Part shown: positions 48,226 through 56,955 of the stretch, piece after piece | How the letters are laid out: each line of letters opens with the position of its first letter | Position numbering within the stretch: the first letter of the stretch is position 1 | Assembly: GCA_934754495.1 (NCBI GenBank) | Contig: CAKVHW010000002.1 | Location: forward strand, 1 to 64,000 | Direction: 5' to 3' | Source of the DNA: an uncultured Clostridia bacterium | GTDB taxonomy: Bacteria; Bacillota; Clostridia; Christensenellales; UBA1242 | DNA: 64,000 nt | Program-made: the position numbers and the translations under genes | The notes under the pieces: generated by a model | Databases searched by the model: none | Told to the model about the DNA's origin: nothing | What the model saw: only the letters and a program-made list of their open reading frames with translations

Positions 48226-48476
48226 TTTTTCCATCTTTTCAAGGTTGGGAATAATTTTTCACAAAAAGATTTCATTTGTTCATTTGTCATTCCTGCTTGT
48301 GCGCCATACTGAGAACACATGTTAATGTATTCTTTCATGCTCACATCATCAATAAATTTTCCATTAGTATAACAATACTTGCAATACAACTCGCTCATAC
48401 CACCATCTTTGTTTGTTCCATATTGAGACTTATCTACAATAGGCATTCCGCAACTTTGGCATATTTTATTTTCCAT
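48204..48476 (-). CDS. Zinc-ribbon domain protein, 90 aa
   Basis: The Cys pattern CQSCGMPIVDKSQYGTN then YCKYCYTNGKF matches the small putative zinc-ribbon family (zf-ribbon_2) of Firmicutes. The C-terminal half is helical (YINMCSQYGAQAGMTNEQMKSF, then LFPTLKRWKK). The function is unknown; a nucleic-acid or protein contact is usual for such folds. It follows the 48488 gene by 11 bases. Confidence 0.85.
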   Translation of the reverse strand: MENKICQSCGMPIVDKSQYGTNKDGGMSELYCKYCYTNGKFIDDVSMKEYINMCSQYGAQAGMTNEQMKSFCEKLFPTLKRWKKEKTPRN

Positions 48477-48487
48477 TATATGCTCTC

Positions 48488-49081
48488 CTATTTTTCTTTG
48501 CTTTCACCGTCAATATAATCCTTTTTAAGCATTGCAATCATTTTATCTGGCAATGCACTTAGTAATTTCTTTCTAAGCTCAGCAATGTCGTAAGCAGGTT
48601 CTACTTTAATAGGCACAACTTTTAGTTTTACTGCGTTAAGAACAGCCACAACATTGTTGTCCATAACTTTAAATTGTTGTTTTATTTCGTTATCCCATTG
48701 TAAGTCAATTACTAAAAGTGGCTCCATTGTTTTCCTATAAAAAACACAAATATCAAGATATTTACTTAAAATTGAATTGTAAGCCACCAAATTTTTAGTA
48801 GGCGAAACAATTTGATTAACCCCTACTCTTGGAAAAGCGATAAAATCCTTTGGTAAAGCCTTGTGCACATATTCCAAAATTTTCATTTCTTCGGCAGTAA
48901 TATAACACTTGTTAAGTTCTACTTCTGGCTTGCCTTTGCCCACCTTTAGTGCAATGTTTTTATCTGGAAGTCCACGTTTTTTTAGTGCTATGTACACAAC
49001 AATTGCAATTGTAAAACCCACTGCCAAAATTAATATTGGAAGTGCAACATCCATAAATCCGTCACATAAAAAACTTATCAT
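48488..49081 (-). CDS. Membrane-anchored DUF2726-like protein, 197 aa
   Basis: One N-terminal membrane segment (PILILAVGFTIAIVVYIAL). The cytosolic domain runs ITAEEMKILEYVHKALPKDFIAFPRVGVNQIV...LDICVFYRKTMEPLLVIDLQWDNE...VMDNNVVAVLNAVKLKVVPIKV. The layout is that of DUF2726, a nuclease-fold relative, but the match is by eye and catalytic residues are not certain. Confidence 0.7.
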   Translation of the reverse strand: MISFLCDGFMDVALPILILAVGFTIAIVVYIALKKRGLPDKNIALKVGKGKPEVELNKCYITAEEMKILEYVHKALPKDFIAFPRVGVNQIVSPTKNLVAYNSILSKYLDICVFYRKTMEPLLVIDLQWDNEIKQQFKVMDNNVVAVLNAVKLKVVPIKVEPAYDIAELRKKLLSALPDKMIAMLKKDYIDGESKEK

Positions 49082-49135
49082 AAAAAACTCCTTATATGTA
49101 AGTATTATAACACATATTTCAGCATTTGCATAGTA

Positions 49136-49810
49136 CTAAATATTTTCAATTTGCCAGTCAATTGGTAGTTTGCCATGCTCAACCAAAAAGGTGTTAGTTT
49201 TGCTAAAATGCTTACAACCAAACCACCCACCTTGATTAGCACTCATTGGGCTTGGGTGAGATGCCGTAAGTACCAAATGCCAAGGATTAATACTTTTACA
49301 TAGAGCTCTTGCATTAGCACCCCACAACAAAAATACAACTGGGTCTTTTCTTTGATTTAATAAGTCAATTATTTTGCCAGTAATTTGTTCCCAGCCTCTG
49401 CCCTTATGACTATTTGGGTGACCTGCCCTTACAGTCAAAACAGAGTTTAGCATAAGTACCCCTTGTTTTGCCCACTTCGTAAGGTTTCCATTGTTTGGAA
49501 TGTAAGTTCCAACATCGTCATGCAATTCCTTATAAATATTTCGTAGTGATGGTGGAATATCTACATCTTTTTCCACTGAAAACGACAATCCGTGTGCTTG
49601 GTTTACACCATGATACGGGTCTTGTCCAATTATAACAACCTTAACATCTTTGTATGGCACAAGGTTTAAAGCATTAAAAACGTTTTCTGGTTTTGGGTAG
49701 ATTGTTTGAGTATTATACTCATTATTAAGCCACTTTAAGAAGTCGGCAAACTTGTTGCTGTTTAGTTCATCACTAAGCAAGTTATACCAATTTTTAGTAA
49801 TTGGAAACAT
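49136..49810 (-). CDS. ung: Uracil-DNA glycosylase
   Basis: 224 aa, family 1 UDG, which removes uracil from DNA. Catalytic motif VVIIGQDPYHGVNQAHGLSF (Asp near residue 66), then LNSVLTVRAGHPNSHKGRGWE, and HPSPMSANQGGWFGCKHFS. All active-site motifs are intact. The ATG at 49810 has GGGAG eight bases upstream. The stop codon region is abutted by a TTTGCATAGTA word (49125-49135). Confidence 0.97.
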   Translation of the reverse strand: MFPITKNWYNLLSDELNSNKFADFLKWLNNEYNTQTIYPKPENVFNALNLVPYKDVKVVIIGQDPYHGVNQAHGLSFSVEKDVDIPPSLRNIYKELHDDVGTYIPNNGNLTKWAKQGVLMLNSVLTVRAGHPNSHKGRGWEQITGKIIDLLNQRKDPVVFLLWGANARALCKSINPWHLVLTASHPSPMSANQGGWFGCKHFSKTNTFLVEHGKLPIDWQIENI

Positions 49811-49845
49811 ATGTATTACTCCCATTTTAAGTATTATGCAAAAAC

Positions 49846-49872
49846 ATGAAAAACAGCTTAATTAAGCCTATT
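49846..49872 (-). terminator. Terminator of the DivIVA-like gene
   Basis: Self-complementary GCTTAATTAAGC core followed by T on the minus strand, overlapping the 3' end of the gene. A near copy of the 11-base word (TATTATGCAAA) follows. Confidence 0.5.
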
Positions 49873-50674
49873 TTTCACCATTATTACCATTGTTAAAAAA
49901 ATCAAACGCCTTCATTATTTCTTCTAAATCTTCCTTAGGGTTTAGGGCTTCTTCTAAGTTAAATCCACTATCACTAACAACTGCTTGTTTTGCCCCAAAA
50001 AAGCTTTTAGAGTATGCATTACTTTCCATTTCTCTTTCGTCATTTAGATAGTTTTCGGCACTCTTTCCATCAAGTTTTGAACTAAGGACTTTTAACCTGT
50101 TTCCTATGCTAGGTTTTTCTTCTTCCTTTTTCTTTGTTTCCTTTGGTTCTGCTTTTTTCTTTGGCTTATCATTAATGACATAGTCCATTTTATTAAGCAG
50201 ATTTTTTATGTAATTATCACTATTTTCTTTTAGTTCCTGTTTAATATTAGAGTTTGCAATGTTATTGTTTTGAGCCATTACACTATCTAGCCCGTTTTTT
50301 AATTCGTCCATCATTTTGCTAATTTGTGGGTCAATGCTTTTACCACCATAACTTTGTTCTAGTTGGTCAATAAGCACTCTCCAACGTTCGTACAAGATGT
50401 TTACACGTTTAATTTCAAGGTCATACAACTTTCTTGCACTGTTTTCAATTTGCTCTGCCTTCTCAACAGCAAAATACAATGCTTGAGATATCTGCTTGTC
50501 CTTATTTTGATATGCTTCCAAGCGATTTTTCAACACGTCAAGTTCGTTACGCATAGTAAAAACACGGTCTTTTTGTTCCGCTAGTTTTTCTTCGTATTTA
50601 AGGCTTAATGTATTAATGTAATTCTCTACTTGTTCTATATCATAACCCTTTTTATCAATATCAAACTTTACCAT
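49868..50674 (-). CDS. DivIVA-like coiled-coil protein, 268 aa
   Basis: Begins MVKFDIDKKGYDIEQVENYI, the DivIVA-type membrane/coil opening, followed by a long coiled coil (EEKLAEQKDRVFTMRNELDVLKNRLEAYQ...RWRVLIDQLEQ) to about residue 115. Then come a second helical region, a Lys/Glu linker (KKKAEPKETKKKEEEKP) and an acidic tail. DivIVA family proteins recognise curved membranes and recruit division or polarity factors. GGAGAG lies five bases before the ATG. It overlaps the upstream membrane-protein gene by 14 bases. Confidence 0.82.
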   Translation of the reverse strand: MVKFDIDKKGYDIEQVENYINTLSLKYEEKLAEQKDRVFTMRNELDVLKNRLEAYQNKDKQISQALYFAVEKAEQIENSARKLYDLEIKRVNILYERWRVLIDQLEQSYGGKSIDPQISKMMDELKNGLDSVMAQNNNIANSNIKQELKENSDNYIKNLLNKMDYVINDKPKKKAEPKETKKKEEEKPSIGNRLKVLSSKLDGKSAENYLNDEREMESNAYSKSFFGAKQAVVSDSGFNLEEALNPKEDLEEIMKAFDFFNNGNNGEK

Positions 50675-51185
50675 ATCTACTCTCCACAAAATTATAAACA
50701 AAATTAACACAAAGACCGCCCACAACTAGGCATACTGCATATATAAGTAAAAACCACCAAATGCCAATAATTGAAAATGAAATCAAAAACAATGGCATTC
50801 CAATGAATATTAGCATTATAGCCAAACATATTTGCCACAGACTTTTAAATGTTATGGCCAAAATCAAACTATCTACCGCACCAAACAAAATATACATTGG
50901 ATAGTAAGCATTATTTTTAATAAATACCACACTTACATAGTTAAAGGTGGCAACAAATGTTAAATATATTGCAAACCACAAAATATTGTCGCTTCTAAAC
51001 AATGCATATTTTAAAAACAACGCAAGTGAAATATATAATAGTAATGACGGAAACCAGATCACGTTAAAACTTAAATATATAATGTTTTTTAATATTAGTA
51101 TCCAAAAAATTATAAGCAAAACAAAACTACTTGTTGTTGTCAGCCTGTAAATCGTTGTTTTTTTCATTTTTGATTTTTCTGCCAT
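50661..51185 (-). CDS. Membrane protein, 174 aa
   Basis: Not recognised. Five hydrophobic segments (about residues 19-38, 42-62, 68-85, 97-130, 138-165) with few charged loops. Its first 59 bases overlap the end of lgt in another frame, and its 3' end overlaps the DivIVA-like gene. lgt, this gene and the divIVA-like gene therefore form a tightly packed operon. No clear ribosome site; a start at the second ATG (MKKTTIYRLT) is equally possible. Confidence 0.7.
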   Translation of the reverse strand: MAEKSKMKKTTIYRLTTTSSFVLLIIFWILILKNIIYLSFNVIWFPSLLLYISLALFLKYALFRSDNILWFAIYLTFVATFNYVSVVFIKNNAYYPMYILFGAVDSLILAITFKSLWQICLAIMLIFIGMPLFLISFSIIGIWWFLLIYAVCLVVGGLCVNFVYNFVESRYGKV

Positions 51186-52044
51186 TTTTAATTAGTATGC
51201 AACTTAACCAAATTACACCTATTAAAATTATAGCCAAACTAACTGCTTGAGATACTGGGAAATTAGTACCAGGAATATACAAAATATAGCCAGGAACTCT
51301 TAAACCCTCTAAGAAAAATCTAACAATTCCGTAATAAATTAAGTACGATGAAGCCACTATACCCTTTTGTTTTACTTTTCTTAAAAGCACAATAAGTATA
51401 ACAGCTCCTATAAGATTTAGGACACTTTCATAAAAGAATGTAGCCAAATGCCAACTATCCATGCCATTTTTTGTAATATGAACACACACTGGAAACCACT
51501 GCCAAGCCTTGTTGGTTACTTCAAAACCATACACTTCTTGGTTTACAAAGTTTCCCCAACGTCCTATTGCTTGTGCCATGATAAGACAAGGAGCAGCCAC
51601 ATCCATTGTGGCAATAATGTCTTTTTTCTTAATAAGACAGCATATAATAAGCCCTATTAAACCGCCAATTATTCCGCCATATATAGCCATTCCACCATTC
51701 CAGATAGCACACATTTCCCAAAAGTTGCTAAACTCATCAAGTGAGCACAACACATAATATGTACGAGCACCTATTAACGAAAGTGGAAACACCCAAAGTA
51801 TTAGGTCATAAGGAAACTCTTTATTTATTCCCCTAGCCTCACACAACTGTGTAGCCATAACTAGCGCAACTAAAAACCCTGTTCCTATTATTACCCCATA
51901 CCAACTAATATCAATACTTGTAAGCGTGTCAAGTAAAATCAACACAAGCAAAACACCGAGCGCCACTGTAATTGTAAGAATAAAGTTTTTAAGTTTAAAT
52001 TTAAAACCTAATATATTAATCTGTTTATCGCCTAAATTGTTCAT
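51127..52044 (-). CDS. lgt: Prolipoprotein diacylglyceryl transferase
   Basis: 305 aa with about seven membrane helices. Transfers diacylglyceryl from phosphatidylglycerol to the lipobox Cys. Signature IMAQAIGRWGNFVNQEVYG near residue 135, plus the preceding NGGMAIYGGIIGGLIG and C-terminal GIVRFFLEGLRVPGYIL. AGGAG lies seven bases before the ATG. It works upstream of LspA (38046), and the putative lipoprotein at 12993 is a possible client. Confidence 0.95.
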   Translation of the reverse strand: MNNLGDKQINILGFKFKLKNFILTITVALGVLLVLILLDTLTSIDISWYGVIIGTGFLVALVMATQLCEARGINKEFPYDLILWVFPLSLIGARTYYVLCSLDEFSNFWEMCAIWNGGMAIYGGIIGGLIGLIICCLIKKKDIIATMDVAAPCLIMAQAIGRWGNFVNQEVYGFEVTNKAWQWFPVCVHITKNGMDSWHLATFFYESVLNLIGAVILIVLLRKVKQKGIVASSYLIYYGIVRFFLEGLRVPGYILYIPGTNFPVSQAVSLAIILIGVIWLSCILIKNGRKIKNEKNNDLQADNNK

Positions 52045-52211
52045 TTTAAATCTCCTAAATATATTATATATATTTAAGAAAAATTAGGCAACTTAAAAAC
52101 TCACGTAAAATGAAATTTTATTTCCTGTTTTTTCCACATTGTTACACATTTCTACATCGTTTTCATGGCTAATACCATAAATAAAACCACGCCAAAACAC
52201 TACTATGCAAA

Positions 52212-52246
52212 AAATAAAAAAACCATGAATTATCCATGGTTTTTTT
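52212..52246 (-). terminator. Terminator of the 561-aa paralog
   Basis: Hairpin AAAACCATGGAT / ATTCATGGTTTT followed by T. A TACTATGCAAA word lies directly beyond (52201-52211). The same arrangement recurs behind the 731-aa paralog. Confidence 0.85.
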
Positions 52247-52272
52247 ATATAGCTAATATTTATGTAAATCAC

Positions 52273-53958
52273 TTATTTTACAAGTGGTTCATCATCTTTA
52301 GTTGTTTTGCTTTCTTCTGCATTCTTTTTATAACGAGCAATGTGTAACATATTTGTATAATCACGATTATTTTGTTGTTGTTTTAATTGTTCGTATCTTA
52401 AAGCCTTACGTTCGTCAGCAACAGAGTCTTTTACATTCTCTACACCTAAATCAACAGCATTAATCTGTTTTTTAGTAAGTAATGCTTGAATTTTATCCAT
52501 CTTCTTAGAATTGTCAAGGGCCTTACCAACTTTTTTCTTTCTAGCATCAGCAATTGCTTTAACTTGAGCAATTGTATCATTATCTACCTTACCAGCACCA
52601 ACAAGTTCTTCAATTTTTTGAGCCTTAGCCTTATTAGTTTCAATATTTGTAGTTTTAGGCTTAACTTGTGCCACTGCTTCAAATTCTTTTTCACCAACTA
52701 AGCCTTTAACAATATCAAGTGTTGTTTCAGCTTTAATATTGTTCTTCTTAATCTTTTTAAAGTATTTTTCAATATCATAATTGTAAATAAAGTTTTTGTA
52801 TTTAGGACTTACTGCTCTAACAATTCCACCACCTGCAGCAACAGAAGCAAGACCTCCACCACATGCTAAAATCAAAGTTGCAATGTTACTAAGCATAAAT
52901 ACTGGATTAATAAGTCCACCTGTTACAATAAATGTACCCACTGTAATCAAGCTTGTAAGGAATGGATGACGTCCCATCCATCTACCTACTCTAGCAAAGA
53001 AACCACGCTTTGGAATCTTATATTGACCATCAGTATAATTGTTAGAATCATGTCCTTCTTTATCATTGCTAGATTCAGCCTTATCAGATTCGCCTACAAC
53101 AGGGTTAAGGTCAAGCGCATGTTCTGATGCACTACTTTCTGCAACTTTTGCCTTATTTATTTCTGTGTTAAGATTTTTAACTTCAGTCTTTGTAACTCTA
53201 CGTCCTGTTGAGATTTGAGTATCAACAAAATCTGCCAAGCTTCTTGATACTAATGCTTGACCACGACCACTCACACTAGGGTCTGCACTTTCAAATCCAC
53301 CATTTTTTGCATAAAAGCTTTCAACTGGTGCAATCACTTTCTTATCGCTAGCATAAGTACTATAGTTTTCTTCTAATGTTTTTGCACTTTGATAAATATC
53401 AACACCATTAACAACGCAGTTTTTATAAATTTTTTCTACGTATTCACGTGTTGAAACGGCTTCATTATAAGAAACAACTGCATTTGCAATGTCTAATAGA
53501 TCTGGAGTTTTGCCGAATTTTGCATTTTTAGCCCTATTCATGTTTTCAGCCAACAAACCCTTACAAGTTTCTTCATCTAGGTATGTAGCTTTTTCACCCA
53601 TAAGAAATTCAAAATATTTTTCTTTATTTTCTTGCTTTCTAACACTTTCATCGTTTAGAAAGTTGTCAACATAACTTGTAAGATAACTGCCAATGCTTTT
53701 TCTGGTAACACTAACGTAATTACCATCTTTAGAATGAATTACACCGCAAACCTTTTTAGTAGCAGTTTTAACATCACTCATTAATATTTTAAGTTCACCA
53801 GAAAAATCGGCAGTATCAATGCCCATTTCTGAACAAAATTCTGCCACTTTTTCACGTTTTTCTTCGTCAGTCATGCTTCTTTTTTTGCCAGTTGTTGAAT
53901 CTACAACATCACCAGACAATAAAGTAGCCAACTTAGTAATATCATATTTTGTTGCCAT
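52273..53958 (-). CDS. Large membrane protein of unknown family, shorter paralog (561 aa)
   Basis: Paralog of the 54283 gene. An N-terminal domain of about 230 residues (MATKYDITKLATLLSGDVVD, VCGVIHSKDGNYVSVTRKSIGSYL, IANAVVSYNEAVSTREYVEKIYKNCVVNG), a short polar linker, then RRGFFARVGR-like KRGFFARVGRWMGRHPFLTS before two membrane segments (about residues 335-385). The basic C-terminal domain opens VSPKYKNFIYNYDIEKYFKKIKK and ends in helices. Both ends probably face the cytoplasm around a membrane hairpin (inference). No known function. Confidence 0.78.
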   Translation of the reverse strand: MATKYDITKLATLLSGDVVDSTTGKKRSMTDEEKREKVAEFCSEMGIDTADFSGELKILMSDVKTATKKVCGVIHSKDGNYVSVTRKSIGSYLTSYVDNFLNDESVRKQENKEKYFEFLMGEKATYLDEETCKGLLAENMNRAKNAKFGKTPDLLDIANAVVSYNEAVSTREYVEKIYKNCVVNGVDIYQSAKTLEENYSTYASDKKVIAPVESFYAKNGGFESADPSVSGRGQALVSRSLADFVDTQISTGRRVTKTEVKNLNTEINKAKVAESSASEHALDLNPVVGESDKAESSNDKEGHDSNNYTDGQYKIPKRGFFARVGRWMGRHPFLTSLITVGTFIVTGGLINPVFMLSNIATLILACGGGLASVAAGGGIVRAVSPKYKNFIYNYDIEKYFKKIKKNNIKAETTLDIVKGLVGEKEFEAVAQVKPKTTNIETNKAKAQKIEELVGAGKVDNDTIAQVKAIADARKKKVGKALDNSKKMDKIQALLTKKQINAVDLGVENVKDSVADERKALRYEQLKQQQNNRDYTNMLHIARYKKNAEESKTTKDDEPLVK

Positions 53959-53991
53959 TTTTCATAGCCCCCTCAATTTTTTGTTTAGCCT

Positions 53992-54020
53992 ATTATACTA
54001 CATTGTAGCCTTCAAGTCAA
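53992..54020 (-). promoter_or_regulatory. Promoter of the 561-aa paralog
   Basis: -35 TTGACT at 54015-54020, 17-base spacer, perfect TATAAT at 53992-53997. It lies in CCTATTGA context, as at the other paralog. Confidence 0.85.
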
Positions 54021-54039
54021 TAGGTAATTTTAAACCAAT

Positions 54040-54140
54040 TTTATGTCATAATCCCCTTTATTTATGTCATATTTCCCATTTAGAAGTATCAAACTTACTA
54101 TACCCACCATACTCTCCACAAAATTATAAACAAAACTTAC
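54040..54140 (-). pseudogene. Degenerate copy of the DivIVA-like gene start
   Basis: On the minus strand, TTTTGTTTATAATTTTGTGG plus GAGAGTA repeats the leader and ribosome site of the 49868 gene exactly. It is followed by AGTTTGATA and, after a gap, codons reading DINKGDYDIK, like DIDKKGYDIEQ. The frame is broken. Confidence 0.55.
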
Positions 54141-54219
54141 TTAATTGCAAAAAACTATAAACATAAGATATGTTGTCGCTGTTAAAAAGAAAGCATTTTG
54201 TTCTCAGTACTATACAAAA

Positions 54220-54254
54220 AGTAAAAAACCATGGTTTTTCCACGTTTTTTTTAC
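54220..54254 (-). terminator. Terminator of the 731-aa paralog
   Basis: Minus strand hairpin ACGTGG / CCATGGT (one wobble) followed by T. It is homologous to the 52212-52246 terminator, with TACTATACAAA (one mismatch to the common word) beyond it. Confidence 0.75.
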
Positions 54255-54282
54255 CTGTATAGCTAATACTTAATTGTATAAA

Positions 54283-56478
54283 TTATCTGGTACGTCCTGT
54301 ACCACCACTTGTATGTGTACCTGTACCCGTTCTTGTACCTGTGCTTCCACTTCCAAATCTAGAAATATGACGCATGGTTTCAACTTCTTTTGCATCGGTG
54401 CTACTTCTATATCTTTCGTAATCTAACGCATCGATATCTGTTTTAACAAAAGCACTAGGGTCCGGTTCGCCTAAATCAACAGAGTTAACACTCTTTTTAC
54501 TAATTATGTCAACAATCTTATTCATTTTTCTAGAATTAGCTTTCGCTTTTTTGTTGATTTCTCTTCTTTTTGCTTGAGACAATTTTCTAATAATTTCAAT
54601 AGTGGTTGTATCAACACTACTATCGTCCACCAATTCTTGAATTTTTTGAGCTTTAGCCCTATTTGTTTCGATATGAGTACTAGCATCACTAACATTAGTG
54701 ATTTCATCAAATACATGTTCACCAACTAAACTCTTAGCATTATTAATGGTGTTTTCAATGGCAATAGTATTTTTCCAAATCTTTTTAAAGTTTTTCTCAA
54801 TATCGTAATCATATCTGAAATTTCTGTATTTAGGGCTAACAACCCTACCTACTAATCCACTTGCACCACCAACGAATGGAATACCAACAAATACAGTTGG
54901 TAAAATAACACCAATATTTGCAAGAATAAATGGTATACCTGCAAGTGTAATCGCTGTACTAAGTAATGTTATAACACCAGCAGTAATAAGTCCTGTAAAG
55001 AATGGGTGACGAGCAATTGCTCTGCCAACTCTAGAGAGAAACCCTCTCCTTCTAAATGTATAACTAGTTCCAGTTGGTATTGCACCACTTGTACTTGTAC
55101 CAGTGCCTGCTGTATGACTACCCGAGCCCAAACCAGCACCATGTGCTGGTGTACCAGTACCTGTACCTGTATCAGCACCAGTATCAATACCCGTGCCTGC
55201 ACCTGTACCTGCTGTTTCTGTAGTTTCTGTTGTTTCAGTTCCACCCACTGGTGTATCTTCAGTTTCTGTGATTTCAGATGGTGTATCAGTACCAACAGAT
55301 TCTACAGTTTCAGATTCTTCTGATGTAGTTTCTGGAGAACCTGTTGTTGAAGTTTCAGTATCAGTAGATTCTCTCGATGTTGTTTCAGATTCAGTTTCTG
55401 TTGTTTCTGTAGTTTTAGATGGTGCACCAGAAGAACCCGATGCAAATCCATGTGATGGACCCGATTTTGAAGTAGCAGTACTTATATCAGTACCACTTTC
55501 TGTACTTGTGTCCGAAACCAATGAAGTTTTAATTTTAGATGGTGTATCAGCACCAGCAGATGCTACAGTTTCACGCTCTCTCCCCATAGTTTCAGGAGCG
55601 GTATCAGAAGCACCCGATGTAATTTTAGATTTTGGAAGTTCAGCTCGTAGTTCTTCTATCTCTGCCTTGAAAAACTCAGTAAGTGAATTATCACGAGCTA
55701 TATATGTTGCATAATCAAAAATCGATTGTACTACATAACCATACTCACCAAAAAACTTTTCAAGAGCCGAAATTTTCCCGATACTTCTTATAGCCATATA
55801 ATCTTCTTCAAGTTTTTTTAAAGAATCATAAATGTCTGTACCATTTTCAACACAGTTTTTATATACTTTTTTAGCATAAGCCCTTTGAGTGATTGCTTCG
55901 TTTAAAGAAATAACAGCATTAGCAATTTCTAAGCTTTCAGGAACAACACTAAATTTCATATTTTTTACACGGTTTTTACTTGTTTCTAGTAACCTCATCA
56001 ATTTATCGTAATAAAGAAAAGGACTTCCCTCTCCATCACAAAATTTAGACTTTTCATATTCTGTTGATCTTCTACCTGTCATAAAGATTTTAAATGATTC
56101 AAATTGTGAATAACCAACACCGCCGATATCAGCAGGAAGTGTTTCTTTTCGATCATATATTCGTCTGAAATCGATACGGTTAAAAAAGTTGTCCCTATAA
56201 CTGCAAATGTATTTACCAATGCTACCACTAGACACGCAAATATACTCACCGCCCGCACTCGTAGTAATAACACCACAAACCTTTTCAGTTTCGGTTTTAA
56301 TATTTTCTGCCAACTTTCTAAGATCTGCCGGGCTACTAATAGAATGAGTTGCACAAAATTGTTGTACTATTTCTACCTTTTCTTCGTCAGTATAACCCCT
56401 TTCTTTACCCGTAGTTTCGTCTACAACTTTGCCAGATAATAAAGATGCCAATTCTTTAACATCATAAGTTGTTGCCAT
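54283..56478 (-). CDS. Large membrane protein of unknown family, long paralog (731 aa)
   Basis: The same plan as the 561-aa paralog: N-domain (MATTYDVKELASLLSGKVVDET, VCGVITTSAGGEYICVSS, IANAVISLNEAITQRAYAKKVYKNCV), RRGFLSRVGRAIARHPFFTG before a membrane hairpin, then VSPKYRNFRYDYDIEKNFKKI. Its linker (about residues 290-465) is expanded into a Thr/Ser/Glu- then Gly/Thr-rich low-complexity stretch, and the tail is GSGSTGTRTGTGTHTSGGTG. The ATG at 56478 matches the paralog; a GTG two codons upstream fits GGGGGA better. Function unknown. Confidence 0.78.
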   Translation of the reverse strand: MATTYDVKELASLLSGKVVDETTGKERGYTDEEKVEIVQQFCATHSISSPADLRKLAENIKTETEKVCGVITTSAGGEYICVSSGSIGKYICSYRDNFFNRIDFRRIYDRKETLPADIGGVGYSQFESFKIFMTGRRSTEYEKSKFCDGEGSPFLYYDKLMRLLETSKNRVKNMKFSVVPESLEIANAVISLNEAITQRAYAKKVYKNCVENGTDIYDSLKKLEEDYMAIRSIGKISALEKFFGEYGYVVQSIFDYATYIARDNSLTEFFKAEIEELRAELPKSKITSGASDTAPETMGRERETVASAGADTPSKIKTSLVSDTSTESGTDISTATSKSGPSHGFASGSSGAPSKTTETTETESETTSRESTDTETSTTGSPETTSEESETVESVGTDTPSEITETEDTPVGGTETTETTETAGTGAGTGIDTGADTGTGTGTPAHGAGLGSGSHTAGTGTSTSGAIPTGTSYTFRRRGFLSRVGRAIARHPFFTGLITAGVITLLSTAITLAGIPFILANIGVILPTVFVGIPFVGGASGLVGRVVSPKYRNFRYDYDIEKNFKKIWKNTIAIENTINNAKSLVGEHVFDEITNVSDASTHIETNRAKAQKIQELVDDSSVDTTTIEIIRKLSQAKRREINKKAKANSRKMNKIVDIISKKSVNSVDLGEPDPSAFVKTDIDALDYERYRSSTDAKEVETMRHISRFGSGSTGTRTGTGTHTSGGTGRTR
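55080..55560 (-). repeat. Low-complexity coding tract (Thr/Ser/Glu, Gly/Thr codons)
   Basis: Imperfect short repeats built from ACT/ACA-GAA and GGT-ACT codons within the 731-aa gene, absent from its paralog. They encode a flexible linker. Confidence 0.8.
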
Positions 56479-56510
56479 TTCCACAATTCCCCCAAATTTT
56501 TATTAAATAT

Positions 56511-56539
56511 ATTATATCACATTATACGCATTAAATCAA
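56511..56539 (-). promoter_or_regulatory. Promoter of the 731-aa paralog
   Basis: -35 TTGATT at 56534-56539, 17-base spacer, perfect TATAAT at 56511-56516, again within CCTATTGA. It is homologous to the promoter at 53992-54020. Confidence 0.85.
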
Positions 56540-56575
56540 TAGGCTTTTCCAGGTTTTTTATATGAAAAAAGCAAA

Positions 56576-56626
56576 AAAAATGGGGTTATGTAACGATTTT
56601 ATCAAATTTACACAAACCCCAAACTT
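56576..56626 (-). terminator. Terminator overlapping the mazF stop
   Basis: Minus strand long stem GGGGTT-GTGTAA / TTACAT-AACCCC with an AT-rich loop and eight T. The stop codon lies within the 5' arm. Confidence 0.75.
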
Positions 56627-56955
56627 ATTAGCAGAGCATTGTCGATTTTTCGCATTTTAGATGTGTCAACAATTCCTATTTTTTCTTTTAAACGCCTTTT
56701 ATCTAGTGTTCTAAGTTGTTCTAGTAGTACAACCGAGTTTTTTTGCAGTCCATAATCGGTATTAAGTTCTATATGTGTGGGCAACTTAGCCTTGTTAATT
56801 TGGCTAGTAATGGCAGCAACAATAACTGTTGGCGAATACTTATTGCCAACATTGTTTTGAATTATTAACACTGGACGCACACCACCCTGTTCGCTTCCCA
56901 CGACAGGACTAAGGTCGGCATAATACAATTCTCCACGTTTAAAATCATCAAACAT
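56608..56955 (-). CDS. mazF: MazF/EndoA-type mRNA interferase toxin
   Basis: 115 aa. A PemK/MazF fold: [34 protein letters not shown] near the start with the conserved GSEQGG-RP loop, VAAITSQ with the catalytic-region Thr/Ser, and the [18 protein letters not shown] strand. Firmicutes EndoA cleaves RNA at U-rich sites. Its ATG follows the partner gene stop with no gap (TGA-ATG), so translation is coupled. Confidence 0.93.
   Translation of the reverse strand: MFDDFKRGELYYADLSPVVGSEQGGVRPVLIIQNNVGNKYSPTVIVAAITSQINKAKLPTHIELNTDYGLQKNSVVLLEQLRTLDKRRLKEKIGIVDTSKMRKIDNALLISLGFV

Noticed and set aside
55193..55714. 173-codon Val/Ser-rich frame on the plus strand
   Set aside because: It is the complement of the Thr/Ser/Glu low-complexity tract of the 731-aa gene.
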